A stretch of 44,962 nucleotides of DNA from a virus: the IMG/VR virus record IMGVR_UViG_3300042301_004089, positions 1-44,962 of that record. One strand, written 5' to 3'. Of this stretch, positions 1-7,819 are shown piece by piece. Numbering within the stretch: the stretch's first letter is position 1; each line of letters starts with the position of its first letter. Under the pieces are notes generated by a model. That model was not told the DNA's origin and did no database searches. It saw nothing but the letters and a program-made list of their open reading frames with translations. Made by a program: the position numbers and the translations under genes.

Positions 1-143
1 ATTATACTTACCACTAGCCAAAGTAATCCACCAATTAAATATAATATTGGTCCCAAAGGATAAATGTTAAGTGATGTCATTGCAGTTGCAACAACCAGAA
101 CGGCCGTCGCTAACCACTTTAAATTAGTATCTAAGGCTTTCAT
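1..143 (-). CDS. Small membrane protein, C-terminus cut by window edge
   Basis: The reading frame starts at the ATG at 143 and stays open to base 1, giving 47 visible codons. The product begins MKALDTNLKWLATAVLVVAT and continues with two hydrophobic stretches (about residues 9-22 and 28-46) separated by a short Asn/Tyr/Pro/Gly turn, so it should be a small two-helix membrane protein. Similar short proteins with an LDTNLKWLAT-like start occur in T4-like marine phages (recalled, not searched). The start overlaps the end of the next minus-strand gene by 20 bases, so the two are probably translated together. Function unknown. Confidence 0.7.
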   Translation of the reverse strand, partial: MKALDTNLKWLATAVLVVATAMTSLNIYPLGPILYLIGGLLWLVVSI

Positions 144-249
144 ATATTCCTATGTAATCAGCGAAGTAATAGAAGCCGAACATTAAACCGTAACCGAATG
201 CTACTATTGCAGCAGCAACTAGTAAACTTTTTATATCATTTTTTGTCAT
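124..249 (-). CDS. Hypothetical 41-aa membrane protein
   Basis: ATG at 249 opens a 41-codon frame ending with TAA at 126-124. The product has one hydrophobic, Ala/Val/Phe/Tyr-rich segment (about residues 8-30) after a short charged N-terminus (MTKNDIK) and a charged tail, as expected for a single-pass membrane peptide. It overlaps the following minus-strand gene by 20 bases in another frame, an overlap typical of co-translated phage genes. There is no clear Shine-Dalgarno sequence. No function can be assigned. Confidence 0.6.
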   Translation of the reverse strand: MTKNDIKSLLVAAAIVAFGYGLMFGFYYFADYIGIYESLRY

Positions 250-271
250 ATTATTATTAATTGTTAATATA

Positions 272-300
272 CATATAATATAACATATAAAAATCAACAA
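272..300 (-). promoter_or_regulatory. Possible weak sigma70-type promoter
   Basis: Read on the minus strand, TTGTTG (300-295), a 17-base gap and TATATG (277-272) lie 22 bases before the ATG at 249. The surroundings are extremely AT-rich, so chance matches are likely. The rest of the gap between the divergent genes (250-391) shows nothing else I can name. Confidence 0.25.
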
Positions 301-391
301 AACAAGCGAAAAGCGCCATAGTTTTAAAGAAATAAAGCAGTAAAATCAATAACTTAAATGAATATTGCAAAAATATAATCTCTAAAATCAT

Positions 392-399
392 TATAAATA
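392..399 (+). promoter_or_regulatory. T4-type late promoter box TATAAATA
   Basis: Exact TATAAATA, the box read by the T4 late sigma factor gp55 with gp33/gp45. It lies 8 bases before the ATG at 408 and opens the plus-strand late block. Confidence 0.75.
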
Positions 400-407
400 G
401 TAAATAT

Positions 408-545
408 ATGATTGATTTTGAAAAAATTGATGATTTATCGTTTATGATTGATGATATTGATTCGAAAAAACTAAAAAAGGCAAAAAATTATGGCAAGAAA
501 AGTTGCAGGAAACACAAATTCCTCAAAAAAAACAAGCAAACCTAA
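408..545 (+). CDS. Hypothetical small basic protein, 45 aa
   Basis: ATG at 408, 8 bases after the late box, opens a 45-codon frame. The N-terminal half is acidic (MIDFEKIDDLSFMIDDID) and the C-terminal half very Lys-rich, a strong charge asymmetry. It overlaps the next small gene by 56 bases in a different frame. Being the first start after the promoter supports it; the long overlap and small size argue against. No function can be assigned. Confidence 0.5.
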   Translation: MIDFEKIDDLSFMIDDIDSKKLKKAKNYGKKSCRKHKFLKKNKQT

Positions 546-639
546 AAGAACAAACATTGGCCGTGGATTTCACAGCAAATGTATGATGAATAAGCATAAA
601 AGAAGAAGTTTTAAAAAGTATAGAGGTCAAGGAAGATAG
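490..639 (+). CDS. Conserved small basic phage protein, 49 aa
   Basis: ATG at 490 to TAG at 637-639. The product begins MARKVAGNTNSSKKTSK and ends KYRGQGR, and is dominated by Lys and Arg. A near-identical N-terminus and the KKYRGQGR tail are found in short proteins next to the baseplate genes of T4-like cyanophages (recalled, not searched). The stop overlaps the GTG start of the following gene (TAGTG), indicating translational coupling. The high positive charge suggests contact with nucleic acid or an acidic partner, but the role is unknown. Confidence 0.65.
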   Translation: MARKVAGNTNSSKKTSKPKRTNIGRGFHSKCMMNKHKRRSFKKYRGQGR

Positions 640-875
640 TGGCACACGAATTTATCATATTAAATAAAGGTAAATTAGAAAAATACGATAATTATAATGA
701 CATACCACAGACTTTTGATAATGTTATAAAATTTTTACCTGAAATACCTAATGAACCACATACAGAAGAACAGCATATAGAAATAGATAGTTGGAATGAT
801 AAATTAAAACAACTAATGAGTAGAGAAACAAACGGAAATAGGAAAAATAATGCCAGCAGTAACAAGAGTAGGTGA
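639..875 (+). CDS. Conserved T4-like phage protein, 78 aa
   Basis: Starts at GTG 639, overlapping the previous stop by one base, and ends 26 bases inside the PAAR gene. The product (MAHEFIILNKGKLEKYDNY then a DNVIKFLPEIP segment and PHTEEQHIEIDSWN) resembles a family kept beside the baseplate genes of T4-like cyanophages (recalled). The N-terminal half looks like a compact alpha/beta fold; the last 15 residues are Asn/Ser/Lys-rich and probably disordered. Its position suggests a minor virion or assembly protein. The GTG start is favoured because no in-frame ATG lies close by. Confidence 0.65.
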   Translation: MAHEFIILNKGKLEKYDNYNDIPQTFDNVIKFLPEIPNEPHTEEQHIEIDSWNDKLKQLMSRETNGNRKNNASSNKSR

Positions 876-1137
876 TAATGATGTATCACATTGTTCCACA
901 CCTCAAAGAGCTGTTGGTTCAGACAATGTATTTGTAAATGGTATAGCGGTGTCACGTCAAGGAGATAATAATACTGGCCATTTATTACCAGGTATACCTT
1001 GTCCTTCACATTCAGCACCTATCGCTGTTGGTTCTACTACAGTTTTTATTAATGGTATGGGTTGTGGAAGAATTGGCGACGCCATAGCGGGTTGTACGTC
1101 AGTTGCACAAGGTTCGCCAAATGTTTTTGCAGGTTAA
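850..1137 (+). CDS. PAAR-domain spike-tip protein
   Basis: A 95-aa product beginning MPAVTRVGDNDVSHC, with the repeated PAAR pattern: Gly-rich beta hairpins (FVNGIAVSRQGD, FINGMGCGRIGD) and Cys/His residues (HC near 14-15, H44, C51, H54, C73 region) that could bind a metal ion at the tip. PAAR proteins cap the membrane-piercing spike of contractile tails; T4 gp5.4 is the phage example. It lies directly before gp25 and gp6, as expected for the central baseplate. It overlaps the previous gene by 26 bases. Confidence 0.9.
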   Translation: MPAVTRVGDNDVSHCSTPQRAVGSDNVFVNGIAVSRQGDNNTGHLLPGIPCPSHSAPIAVGSTTVFINGMGCGRIGDAIAGCTSVAQGSPNVFAG

Positions 1138-1146
1138 TAAAAATCA

Positions 1147-1154
1147 TATAAATA
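1147..1154 (+). promoter_or_regulatory. T4-type late promoter box TATAAATA
   Basis: Exact TATAAATA in the 23-base gap after the PAAR gene, ending only 6 bases before the ATG of the gp25-like gene. It should drive the baseplate wedge operon. Confidence 0.75.
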
Positions 1155-1160
1155 TAGTAT

Positions 1161-1586
1161 ATGCCAAACTACGATGCTGGTTCTTTAAACAAAAGTAAAA
1201 GAGCCACAAAACAGTATAAAGATTTAGATTTAGATTTTGGTCGTAATTCGGTAACAAATGACGTTAATAAGTTAACTGATATTGAAGCTGTTAAGAGAAG
1301 TGTAAGAAATTTGATTAACACTTCACACTTTGATAGGCCTTTTCATCCTGAAATAGGTTCAAGTGTAAGAGCAATGTTGTTTGAGCCAATGACGCCTCTA
1401 ACTGCATTGAATTTGCAAAGAAAAGTACAAGAAGTTTTGATTAATTTTGAACCAAGAATTAAATTAGTTCAAATAGTAGCAAATCCTAATATTGATAGCA
1501 ATTCATATGATTTAAGAATTTATTTTTACGTTATAGGTTCAAATGATTTGATAGAAGTACAAACATTTTTAGAAAGACTAAGATAA
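1161..1586 (+). CDS. 25: Baseplate wedge protein, gp25-like
   Basis: A 141-aa protein (T4 gp25 is 132 aa) of the gp25/gpW lysozyme-like fold family shared by contractile tails and type VI secretion. The segment RNLINTSHFDRPFHPEIGS (about 48-66), then the Met/Phe/Glu/Pro stretch, and the FEPRI motif near 109-113 are family hallmarks. gp25 sits at the sheath-baseplate junction and forms part of the wedge core with gp6, whose gene follows after one base. The N-terminal 35 residues are an extra charged extension. Confidence 0.9.
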   Translation: MPNYDAGSLNKSKRATKQYKDLDLDFGRNSVTNDVNKLTDIEAVKRSVRNLINTSHFDRPFHPEIGSSVRAMLFEPMTPLTALNLQRKVQEVLINFEPRIKLVQIVANPNIDSNSYDLRIYFYVIGSNDLIEVQTFLERLR

Positions 1587-1587
1587 C

Positions 1588-3444
1588 ATGGCAAGTAACA
1601 AATTAGAAGTATCAGATTTTGATTTTGACAGTATAAAAGCAAATTTAAAAACATTTTTACAAAGTCAATCAGAATTTTCAGATTATAATTTTGAAGGCTC
1701 AGGCTTTTCTATACTTTTAGATGTACTAGCATATAATACACACTATCTAGGCTTCAATGCTAATATGTTAGCAAACGAAATGTACTTAGACAGTGCTGAC
1801 ATAAGAAAAAATATTGTGTCGCTAGCTAAAATGTTAGGTTACACACCTTCTTCTGTAAGATCACCTAAAGCAAATATTAAATTAACTATAAATGACGGTT
1901 CAGGTTCATCTATCACCATGCCATCAGGAACAATTTTTACAACTTCTGTTGATGGAGTATCGTATCAATATTTAACAAATGAAGATTATACTATCACATC
2001 AATAAATGGTCTTTATGTTTTTAATAATATAGATATATACGAAGGCACAGCAGTTACATTTAGATATACAGTAGACACAAATGATGCTGACCAAAAATTT
2101 GTAATTCAAAATTCAAATGTTGACACAACAACATTAAAAGTTTCAGTACAAAACAGTTCAAACGATACAGCTACAACTGAATTTTTATTCGTTAATAGTT
2201 ATGTAGATATAGACTCAACTTCGAATGTTTATTTTTTACAAGAAGAAGAAGAAGGCAAATTTGAAGTTTATTTTGGTGACGGAGTGATTGGTAAAAAACT
2301 AGTTGATGGAAATATTGTAATTTTAGAATACATTGTTACAAATAGAGATGAATCTAACGGAGCTTCTACATTTACTTTAGCAACAACTATTGGTGGATTT
2401 TCTGATATTACAATTACAACTAATTCTATTTCACAAGGCGGCTCAGTTGCAGAATCAAAAGAGTCAATTCGTTTTAATGCACCGTTGCAATACTCGGCTC
2501 AAAATCGTGCTGTAACTACAACTGATTATGAAACAATTGTAAAATCAATTTATCCCAATACATCATCTATCAGTGTATGGGGAGGAGAAGATGATGAAAC
2601 TCCTGTTTATGGTACAGTTAAAATTGCAATCAAAGCGGCCAGTGGTTCTACGTTAACAACTTCTACTAAAGAGAGTATAGTTAAACAATTAAAAAAATTT
2701 AATGTGGTATCAGTAAGGCCAATTATTGTAGATCCAGAAATAACTAGTATATTAGTAAATTCTAATGTAAAATATAATTCAAGATTAACAACAAAATCTT
2801 CTGACACTTTAAAATCAGATATAACAGATAAAATTGCAGAATATAATTTAAATGTCTTACAAAAATTTGATGGTGTTTTTAGGTATTCTAAATTTACGTC
2901 TATAATTGATAATACAGATACAAGCATAGTATCTAACATTACAACAATCAAAATTAAAAAAACTTTCAAACCTATATTGAATTCATCAAACAGATATGAT
3001 ATATATTTTAGAAACGCATTATACAATCCTGTAACAGGTTACAATGCAACACAAGGTGGTATTTTAGAATCAACTGGATTTAAAATTGATGGTGATACTG
3101 CAAATATATATTTTTTAGATGATGATGGTTCGGGAAATATAAGACGTTATACTTTTATATCTGGTATAAAAACTTATGCAAATACTTACCAAGGTTCTAT
3201 TAACTATCTTACTGGACATATTATATTAACATCTTTAAATATTTCACAAATTCAAAATATTAATGGTGTTGCATCTATTGTTATTGAATTAACGGTAAAA
3301 TCAAATTCAAATGACATAGTTCCTGTTAGAGACCAAATTATTGAATTAGATATTGCAAATTCTATTATTACTGTTGAGCCTGATACATTTATAGGTGGTT
3401 CAGCAAATGCCGGAGTAGGTTACAATACATCAAATAGCTTTTAA
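1588..3444 (+). CDS. 6: Baseplate wedge protein, gp6-like
   Basis: A 618-aa protein (T4 gp6 is about 660 aa). The N-terminus, with FEGSGFSILLDVLAYNTHY near 35-53 and then an NANML/NEMYLDSA helix, is the most conserved part of the gp6/J-like baseplate family. The middle (about 90-300) is beta-rich and the region QYSAQNRAVTTTDYETIV (about 304-321) is the conserved core of the family. gp6 dimers form the continuous ring of the baseplate wedges. The gene lies between gp25-like and the 865-aa wedge-like gene with gaps of 1 and 2 bases, one transcription unit. Confidence 0.92.
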   Translation: MASNKLEVSDFDFDSIKANLKTFLQSQSEFSDYNFEGSGFSILLDVLAYNTHYLGFNANMLANEMYLDSADIRKNIVSLAKMLGYTPSSVRSPKANIKLTINDGSGSSITMPSGTIFTTSVDGVSYQYLTNEDYTITSINGLYVFNNIDIYEGTAVTFRYTVDTNDADQKFVIQNSNVDTTTLKVSVQNSSNDTATTEFLFVNSYVDIDSTSNVYFLQEEEEGKFEVYFGDGVIGKKLVDGNIVILEYIVTNRDESNGASTFTLATTIGGFSDITITTNSISQGGSVAESKESIRFNAPLQYSAQNRAVTTTDYETIVKSIYPNTSSISVWGGEDDETPVYGTVKIAIKAASGSTLTTSTKESIVKQLKKFNVVSVRPIIVDPEITSILVNSNVKYNSRLTTKSSDTLKSDITDKIAEYNLNVLQKFDGVFRYSKFTSIIDNTDTSIVSNITTIKIKKTFKPILNSSNRYDIYFRNALYNPVTGYNATQGGILESTGFKIDGDTANIYFLDDDGSGNIRRYTFISGIKTYANTYQGSINYLTGHIILTSLNISQIQNINGVASIVIELTVKSNSNDIVPVRDQIIELDIANSIITVEPDTFIGGSANAGVGYNTSNSF

Positions 3445-3446
3445 CT

Positions 3447-6044
3447 ATGGCTAATTTCAAAGACAAAATATCAAGTCTTATAGGTTCACAAGTACCTGAT
3501 TTTGTACTTGAAGAACATCCTAAATTTCTAAAGTTTTTACAAACATATTATGCTTTTATGGAATCAGCCGAGTTATCGGTGATTTCAATTCAAAGTACTG
3601 ATGGTATACTGTTAGAAACAGAAACTAACCAAACAAATTTATTATTATTAGATGGTACGTCTATTCAAGCTGATAGAACAGTTATTGATGATGGTGATAA
3701 ATTAATTTATGAAAGTTCACAATTTGGTAAATTTACAGCAGGAGAAATAATTGTAGGACAAACTTCTAAAGCAACATCTACGGTCATAACTGAAGATTTA
3801 GATAACACAAGGTTATTCATTGTATCGCAAGACAAATTTTTAAAAGGAGAAACAATAATAGGGGTATCTTCAAATGCAACTGCCATTATTAGCAACTATA
3901 AACCCAATCCTGTAAATACAATACAAGAACTATTAAATTTTAGAGATCCTGATAAAGTTATATCAAATTTTTTAAGTCAGTTTAGAAATGAATTTTTAAA
4001 CACATTTCCTGAAACCTTAAAAGACGGTACTAATAAAAGAAGTTTAATAAAAAACGTAAAATCTTTATATAAGTCAAAAGGTACAATATCAGGACACAAA
4101 CTATTTTTTAAATTATTGTTTGGAGAAAATTCAGAAACAATTTATCCTAGTGAACAATTATTAAGAGTATCTGACGGCAAATGGTCTACAGGTAAAATTA
4201 TGAGAGTTGTGAATACACTAGGAGATACATCAAAATTAATTTCTAGGTCAATAGAAGGAGTCACTTCAAAGGCAACAGCTATAGTTGAAAATGAAGTACG
4301 ATATACATTAGACTCTATATCAGTCGTTGAATTTACATTAAATGAAGAATCTATAGTAGGAACTTTTGTTATAGGAGAAACAGTAAAGGGAACCGAAAAA
4401 GATGATGATGATATTTTTATTACAGGAGAAATTACAGGTATACCTATTGCAAAAAATATTATAGCTGATGGTGCTTTTGAAACTGTAAATGAACAAGCTG
4501 TTATAACAGGTGGAGGTTCAGGAGCTGTTGTACAAATTAAATCTTTAAATTCAGGTTCTGTACAAGGAGATATTATAGATCAAGGCGGTGTAAATTACAA
4601 TGTAGGAGACCAATTAGTTTTTAATAATGCAAATACAAATGGTGGAGGAGCAGCAGGATTTGTTGCCGTTGTAAATGGTGGAGTTTTAAATGAAGATGAT
4701 TCGGGAGATCATATATTATTAGAAACAGATACACTATTAGGAGATACTTATGCCGGTTCTCAAATGATGCAGGAATCTGGTACAGGTGTAAAAGATGTAA
4801 CAAAAATTTATTTATACAATAAAGGTTCAGGATATACTTCATTGCCTTCATGTACAATCTCATCACTAACAGGAACAGGCGCTTCAGTAAAATTATTTGG
4901 AGCAGATATAGGTAGAATAAAAGATTTAAGTATAATTGAATCTGGTATAAATCATCAATTAGCTCCTACGCCTCCAGTTTTAACATTTACAAAAAAAGTA
5001 ATTCTTACACAAATTCTAGGCACTGGTTTTGTACCTGATGAAAATGTAAATATAACTGGTGGAATAACGGGAATAGTTAGAAGTTGGAATCCAAGTTTAG
5101 GATTATTAAGATTACGTAATGTAAGTTCTAATATTGTAGTAGGCGACGGAACAAAAACTGTTACAGGAGTCTTGTCAAATACTCAAGGAACAATTAAAGT
5201 TTCAACTAATGCTTCGGCTACATTGACTATCGGAGCTGTAGGAGATAATGAAGGAAGATTTGTAAATGAAGATGGATTTATTTCTGAAAATACAATCAAA
5301 ATACAAGATAGTTTATACTATCAAGATTTTTCTTATGTAATTAAAGTAGGTCGTTCTATCGTAGATTGGCGAGATGATTTTAAAAAAACAATGCATACAG
5401 CAGGATTTTATTTAGCTGGACAAGTTAATATAGAAAGTGTGATAAATGCTCAAATATCAACACCTCTAACTGGTGCTATTTCCGGCGTAGTAGATGCTCC
5501 TTTATTTGCAATCATTAATACTTTATTCTCAACTGTATTTGGTAGACGTTTAGGAACAAATAGTGATGGAACAACATTAAGAGCTAATGCACAACTAGGA
5601 GTGTCTGCTGATTTTAACCAATCAACAGTATCTAATTTTAGTAATACAACAAGAGATGTAACGTTAAGTAGATTGCCTATCAATATTGCTTACACATCAA
5701 GACCTAGAGGAATATTTAATAACGTTAATATAGCTCAAGGATTTGTATATGCAGGACCAAGATATGGTACAATTAATAGAGAAGTAATTAGATCATTTAC
5801 AAGACAATCAGGAACAAATTATTCGTTTGAAGAATTAAGTAAAAATGTAACATTCGGTACAAGATCATCTTTAGATGGTGTAGATAATACTTTAGCATTC
5901 ACAGCTACTGATTTAGGTAGGTTTATGAAAACAAAATTAACAATACCTTGTGAAGTCTTTACAATATCTCCTGACAATTCTTTTGATAACACTTTAACTT
6001 TCTTTGATAGTGATACTGAAACTTTTGATGATACAACACCGTAA
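3447..6044 (+). CDS. Large baseplate wedge protein in gp7 position
   Basis: An 865-aa protein whose start (VPDFVLEEHPKFLKFLQTYY, near 16-35) matches a protein kept after gp6 in T4-like marine phages (recalled). T4 has gp7 (1032 aa) here, so gp7 is the positional counterpart, but I cannot show homology. Small beta modules recur: GEIIVGQTSKAT, GETIIGVSSNAT and GVTSKATA, plus Gly-rich turns such as GSGYTSLPSC. The helical stretch with LNFRDPDKVISNFLSQFRNEF (about 162-182) is the best-conserved part. It is probably a wedge protein bridging gp6 to peripheral fibres. Confidence 0.7.
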   Translation: MANFKDKISSLIGSQVPDFVLEEHPKFLKFLQTYYAFMESAELSVISIQSTDGILLETETNQTNLLLLDGTSIQADRTVIDDGDKLIYESSQFGKFTAGEIIVGQTSKATSTVITEDLDNTRLFIVSQDKFLKGETIIGVSSNATAIISNYKPNPVNTIQELLNFRDPDKVISNFLSQFRNEFLNTFPETLKDGTNKRSLIKNVKSLYKSKGTISGHKLFFKLLFGENSETIYPSEQLLRVSDGKWSTGKIMRVVNTLGDTSKLISRSIEGVTSKATAIVENEVRYTLDSISVVEFTLNEESIVGTFVIGETVKGTEKDDDDIFITGEITGIPIAKNIIADGAFETVNEQAVITGGGSGAVVQIKSLNSGSVQGDIIDQGGVNYNVGDQLVFNNANTNGGGAAGFVAVVNGGVLNEDDSGDHILLETDTLLGDTYAGSQMMQESGTGVKDVTKIYLYNKGSGYTSLPSCTISSLTGTGASVKLFGADIGRIKDLSIIESGINHQLAPTPPVLTFTKKVILTQILGTGFVPDENVNITGGITGIVRSWNPSLGLLRLRNVSSNIVVGDGTKTVTGVLSNTQGTIKVSTNASATLTIGAVGDNEGRFVNEDGFISENTIKIQDSLYYQDFSYVIKVGRSIVDWRDDFKKTMHTAGFYLAGQVNIESVINAQISTPLTGAISGVVDAPLFAIINTLFSTVFGRRLGTNSDGTTLRANAQLGVSADFNQSTVSNFSNTTRDVTLSRLPINIAYTSRPRGIFNNVNIAQGFVYAGPRYGTINREVIRSFTRQSGTNYSFEELSKNVTFGTRSSLDGVDNTLAFTATDLGRFMKTKLTIPCEVFTISPDNSFDNTLTFFDSDTETFDDTTP

Positions 6045-6050
6045 TATATG

Positions 6051-6058
6051 TATAAATA
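6051..6058 (+). promoter_or_regulatory. T4-type late promoter box TATAAATA
   Basis: Exact TATAAATA in the 31-base gap before the 568-aa fibre-like gene, 17 bases upstream of its ATG. Confidence 0.75.
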
Positions 6059-6075
6059 TAAGAAAAGATTAATCA

Positions 6076-7782
6076 ATGGCTAAACAACTTCTTAATATAG
6101 GTTTTGTACAAAACGACGGAACGGGTACAAACTTACGTGCCGGCGGTACAATTATAAACGCTAACTTTAATGAAATTTACACGGCACTTGGTGATGGTAC
6201 CAATCTTATAATTCCTTCTTTTCTTACAAAATTTTCTGATGATACATCTACTCAAGCTACTATTAATCTAGGACAAACATTAAGAATTTTAGGTGGAACA
6301 GGAACAACATCTACAATATCAGGAAATACTTTAACAATAGATATTGATAATACAGTAGCCACACTTACAGGCGCACAAGCATTAACTAATAAAACCATAG
6401 TTGGATCTTCAAATACAATATCAGCTATAGCTAATAGTTCTTTAACAAATTCAACTATTAGCGTAAGAGATGAATCTTCAACCGCAATTTCTATAGCATT
6501 AGGTGGAACTTTAAAAATTAGAGGAGGAGCAGGTGTAACAACTTTAGTTTCTGGTGGCGATACTGTTAATATTAATTTAGACGGAGAAATTGTAACGGAA
6601 ACTTCTTCAGATACTTTAACTAATAAAAGTATAAGCGGTACTACAAACACACTAACAGATATTGCTAATTCTTCTTTAATAAATTCTTCTACAAAATTTG
6701 TAGATACTACATCTACAGTAGCTACTATACCTTTAGGACAAACATTAAAAATTTTAGGAAGTAATGGTGTAACTTCAACTATTTCAGGCAACACACTTAC
6801 TATTGGAGCAAGTGCTGTACCAAATGCTTCTTTAGCCAATTCAACAGTGTTAATAGGTGGTAACACTATTACATTAGGTGCAGCTGCAACTACTTCTATT
6901 TCTAATCTTTCATTAACGGGAACAGGAATAATTAATACTACAGGCAGTCAAAATAAAATAAGACAAAATTTTACAGGTTCAACTGCAACTTTATTAGCCA
7001 ACGTAACATATCCTCCAACGACTTACCAAGGAGCTTTTGCTGTACCAGACGGAACAACTAAAGCATTTTTTGCTGACAGTGGTGGTTGGAATGAAATCGT
7101 TTCTGAAAACTCTAGTATTAATATATTATCAGATGTTGACACATCAACAAATGCTCCTTTAGCTCAAATGGATTTAGTATGGAACAGTACAAGTGCTAAA
7201 TTTGTACCAGGCGCAGGAGATTCCATTAAAACGGCCGCATTGATAGACGTAACAGCTCCAGGTTCATCTGCATATCTATTTAACTCACACTATTCAGGAA
7301 ACAATCCTACTTTATATTTTAAACCAGGACACACTTACGCTTTTAAATTAGATGTTAGTGGCCATCCTTTTCATTTACAAACAGTTGTAGGTGCATATAG
7401 TTCAGGCAATGCTTACTCAACAGGATTAACACATATAGCATTAACGGGTGCAGTAACAACTGGCGCTGCTGCTTTACTTAAAACTTCAGGTACTTTATAT
7501 TACGAAGTTCCTTCTAATTTAAGCACAACAATATATTATGTATGTCAAAACCATTCAGCAATGAATGGTAAAATAATTATAGGAAATATAACAGAAACGG
7601 CCACAGGAGATGGTTCAACTACGACAATAACAATCAATAGTGGTAGAAACGTAAATGATTTATTGGTTTTTGTTAACGGTTTATGTCTAAGACCAACAAC
7701 AGATTATACTATATCAGGAACAACATTGACTTTCGCAACAGCACCAGCAGGTTCGGCAGCTATTATAGTAAGGTACTTATAA
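6076..7782 (+). CDS. Fibre-like virion protein with cupredoxin-like domain
   Basis: A 568-aa protein. Residues about 50-250 hold three repeats of roughly 75 aa, each with a DxTSTxATIxLGxTLxILG-type strand followed by STISGNTLTI, and a TLTNKxIxGxxNT linker between repeats. Residues about 395-503 look like a small cupredoxin: FKPGHTYAFKLDVSGHPFHL, then about 55 residues on YYVCQNHSAMNGK. H430, C490, H493 and M496 have the ligand types of a type-1 copper site (C-x2-H-x2-M here; plastocyanin has C-x2-H-x4-M). The last 60 residues (GDGSTTTITI to IIVRYL) are a common fibre module. It interrupts the baseplate genes between the gp7 and gp8 positions. Copper binding is inference. Confidence 0.65.
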   Translation: MAKQLLNIGFVQNDGTGTNLRAGGTIINANFNEIYTALGDGTNLIIPSFLTKFSDDTSTQATINLGQTLRILGGTGTTSTISGNTLTIDIDNTVATLTGAQALTNKTIVGSSNTISAIANSSLTNSTISVRDESSTAISIALGGTLKIRGGAGVTTLVSGGDTVNINLDGEIVTETSSDTLTNKSISGTTNTLTDIANSSLINSSTKFVDTTSTVATIPLGQTLKILGSNGVTSTISGNTLTIGASAVPNASLANSTVLIGGNTITLGAAATTSISNLSLTGTGIINTTGSQNKIRQNFTGSTATLLANVTYPPTTYQGAFAVPDGTTKAFFADSGGWNEIVSENSSINILSDVDTSTNAPLAQMDLVWNSTSAKFVPGAGDSIKTAALIDVTAPGSSAYLFNSHYSGNNPTLYFKPGHTYAFKLDVSGHPFHLQTVVGAYSSGNAYSTGLTHIALTGAVTTGAAALLKTSGTLYYEVPSNLSTTIYYVCQNHSAMNGKIIIGNITETATGDGSTTTITINSGRNVNDLLVFVNGLCLRPTTDYTISGTTLTFATAPAGSAAIIVRYL

Positions 7783-7790
7783 AAATGTCG

Positions 7791-7798
7791 TATAAATA
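7791..7798 (+). promoter_or_regulatory. T4-type late promoter box TATAAATA
   Basis: Exact TATAAATA in the 37-base gap before the gp8-like gene, 21 bases upstream of its ATG. Confidence 0.75.
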
Positions 7799-7819
7799 TA
7801 ACAAAAGAAACTAAAAACT

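Noticed and set aside
2607-3026. A 139-codon minus-strand frame inside the gp6-like gene
   Set aside because: It lies wholly within a well-supported baseplate gene and its product is a hydrophobic, low-complexity shadow.
6252-6866. A 204-codon open frame on the minus strand inside the 568-aa gene
   Set aside because: It is an artefact of Thr/Ser-rich repeats in the plus-strand gene; the product is low-complexity Val/Pro/Leu with no start signal, and the plus-strand protein has clear repeat and domain structure.
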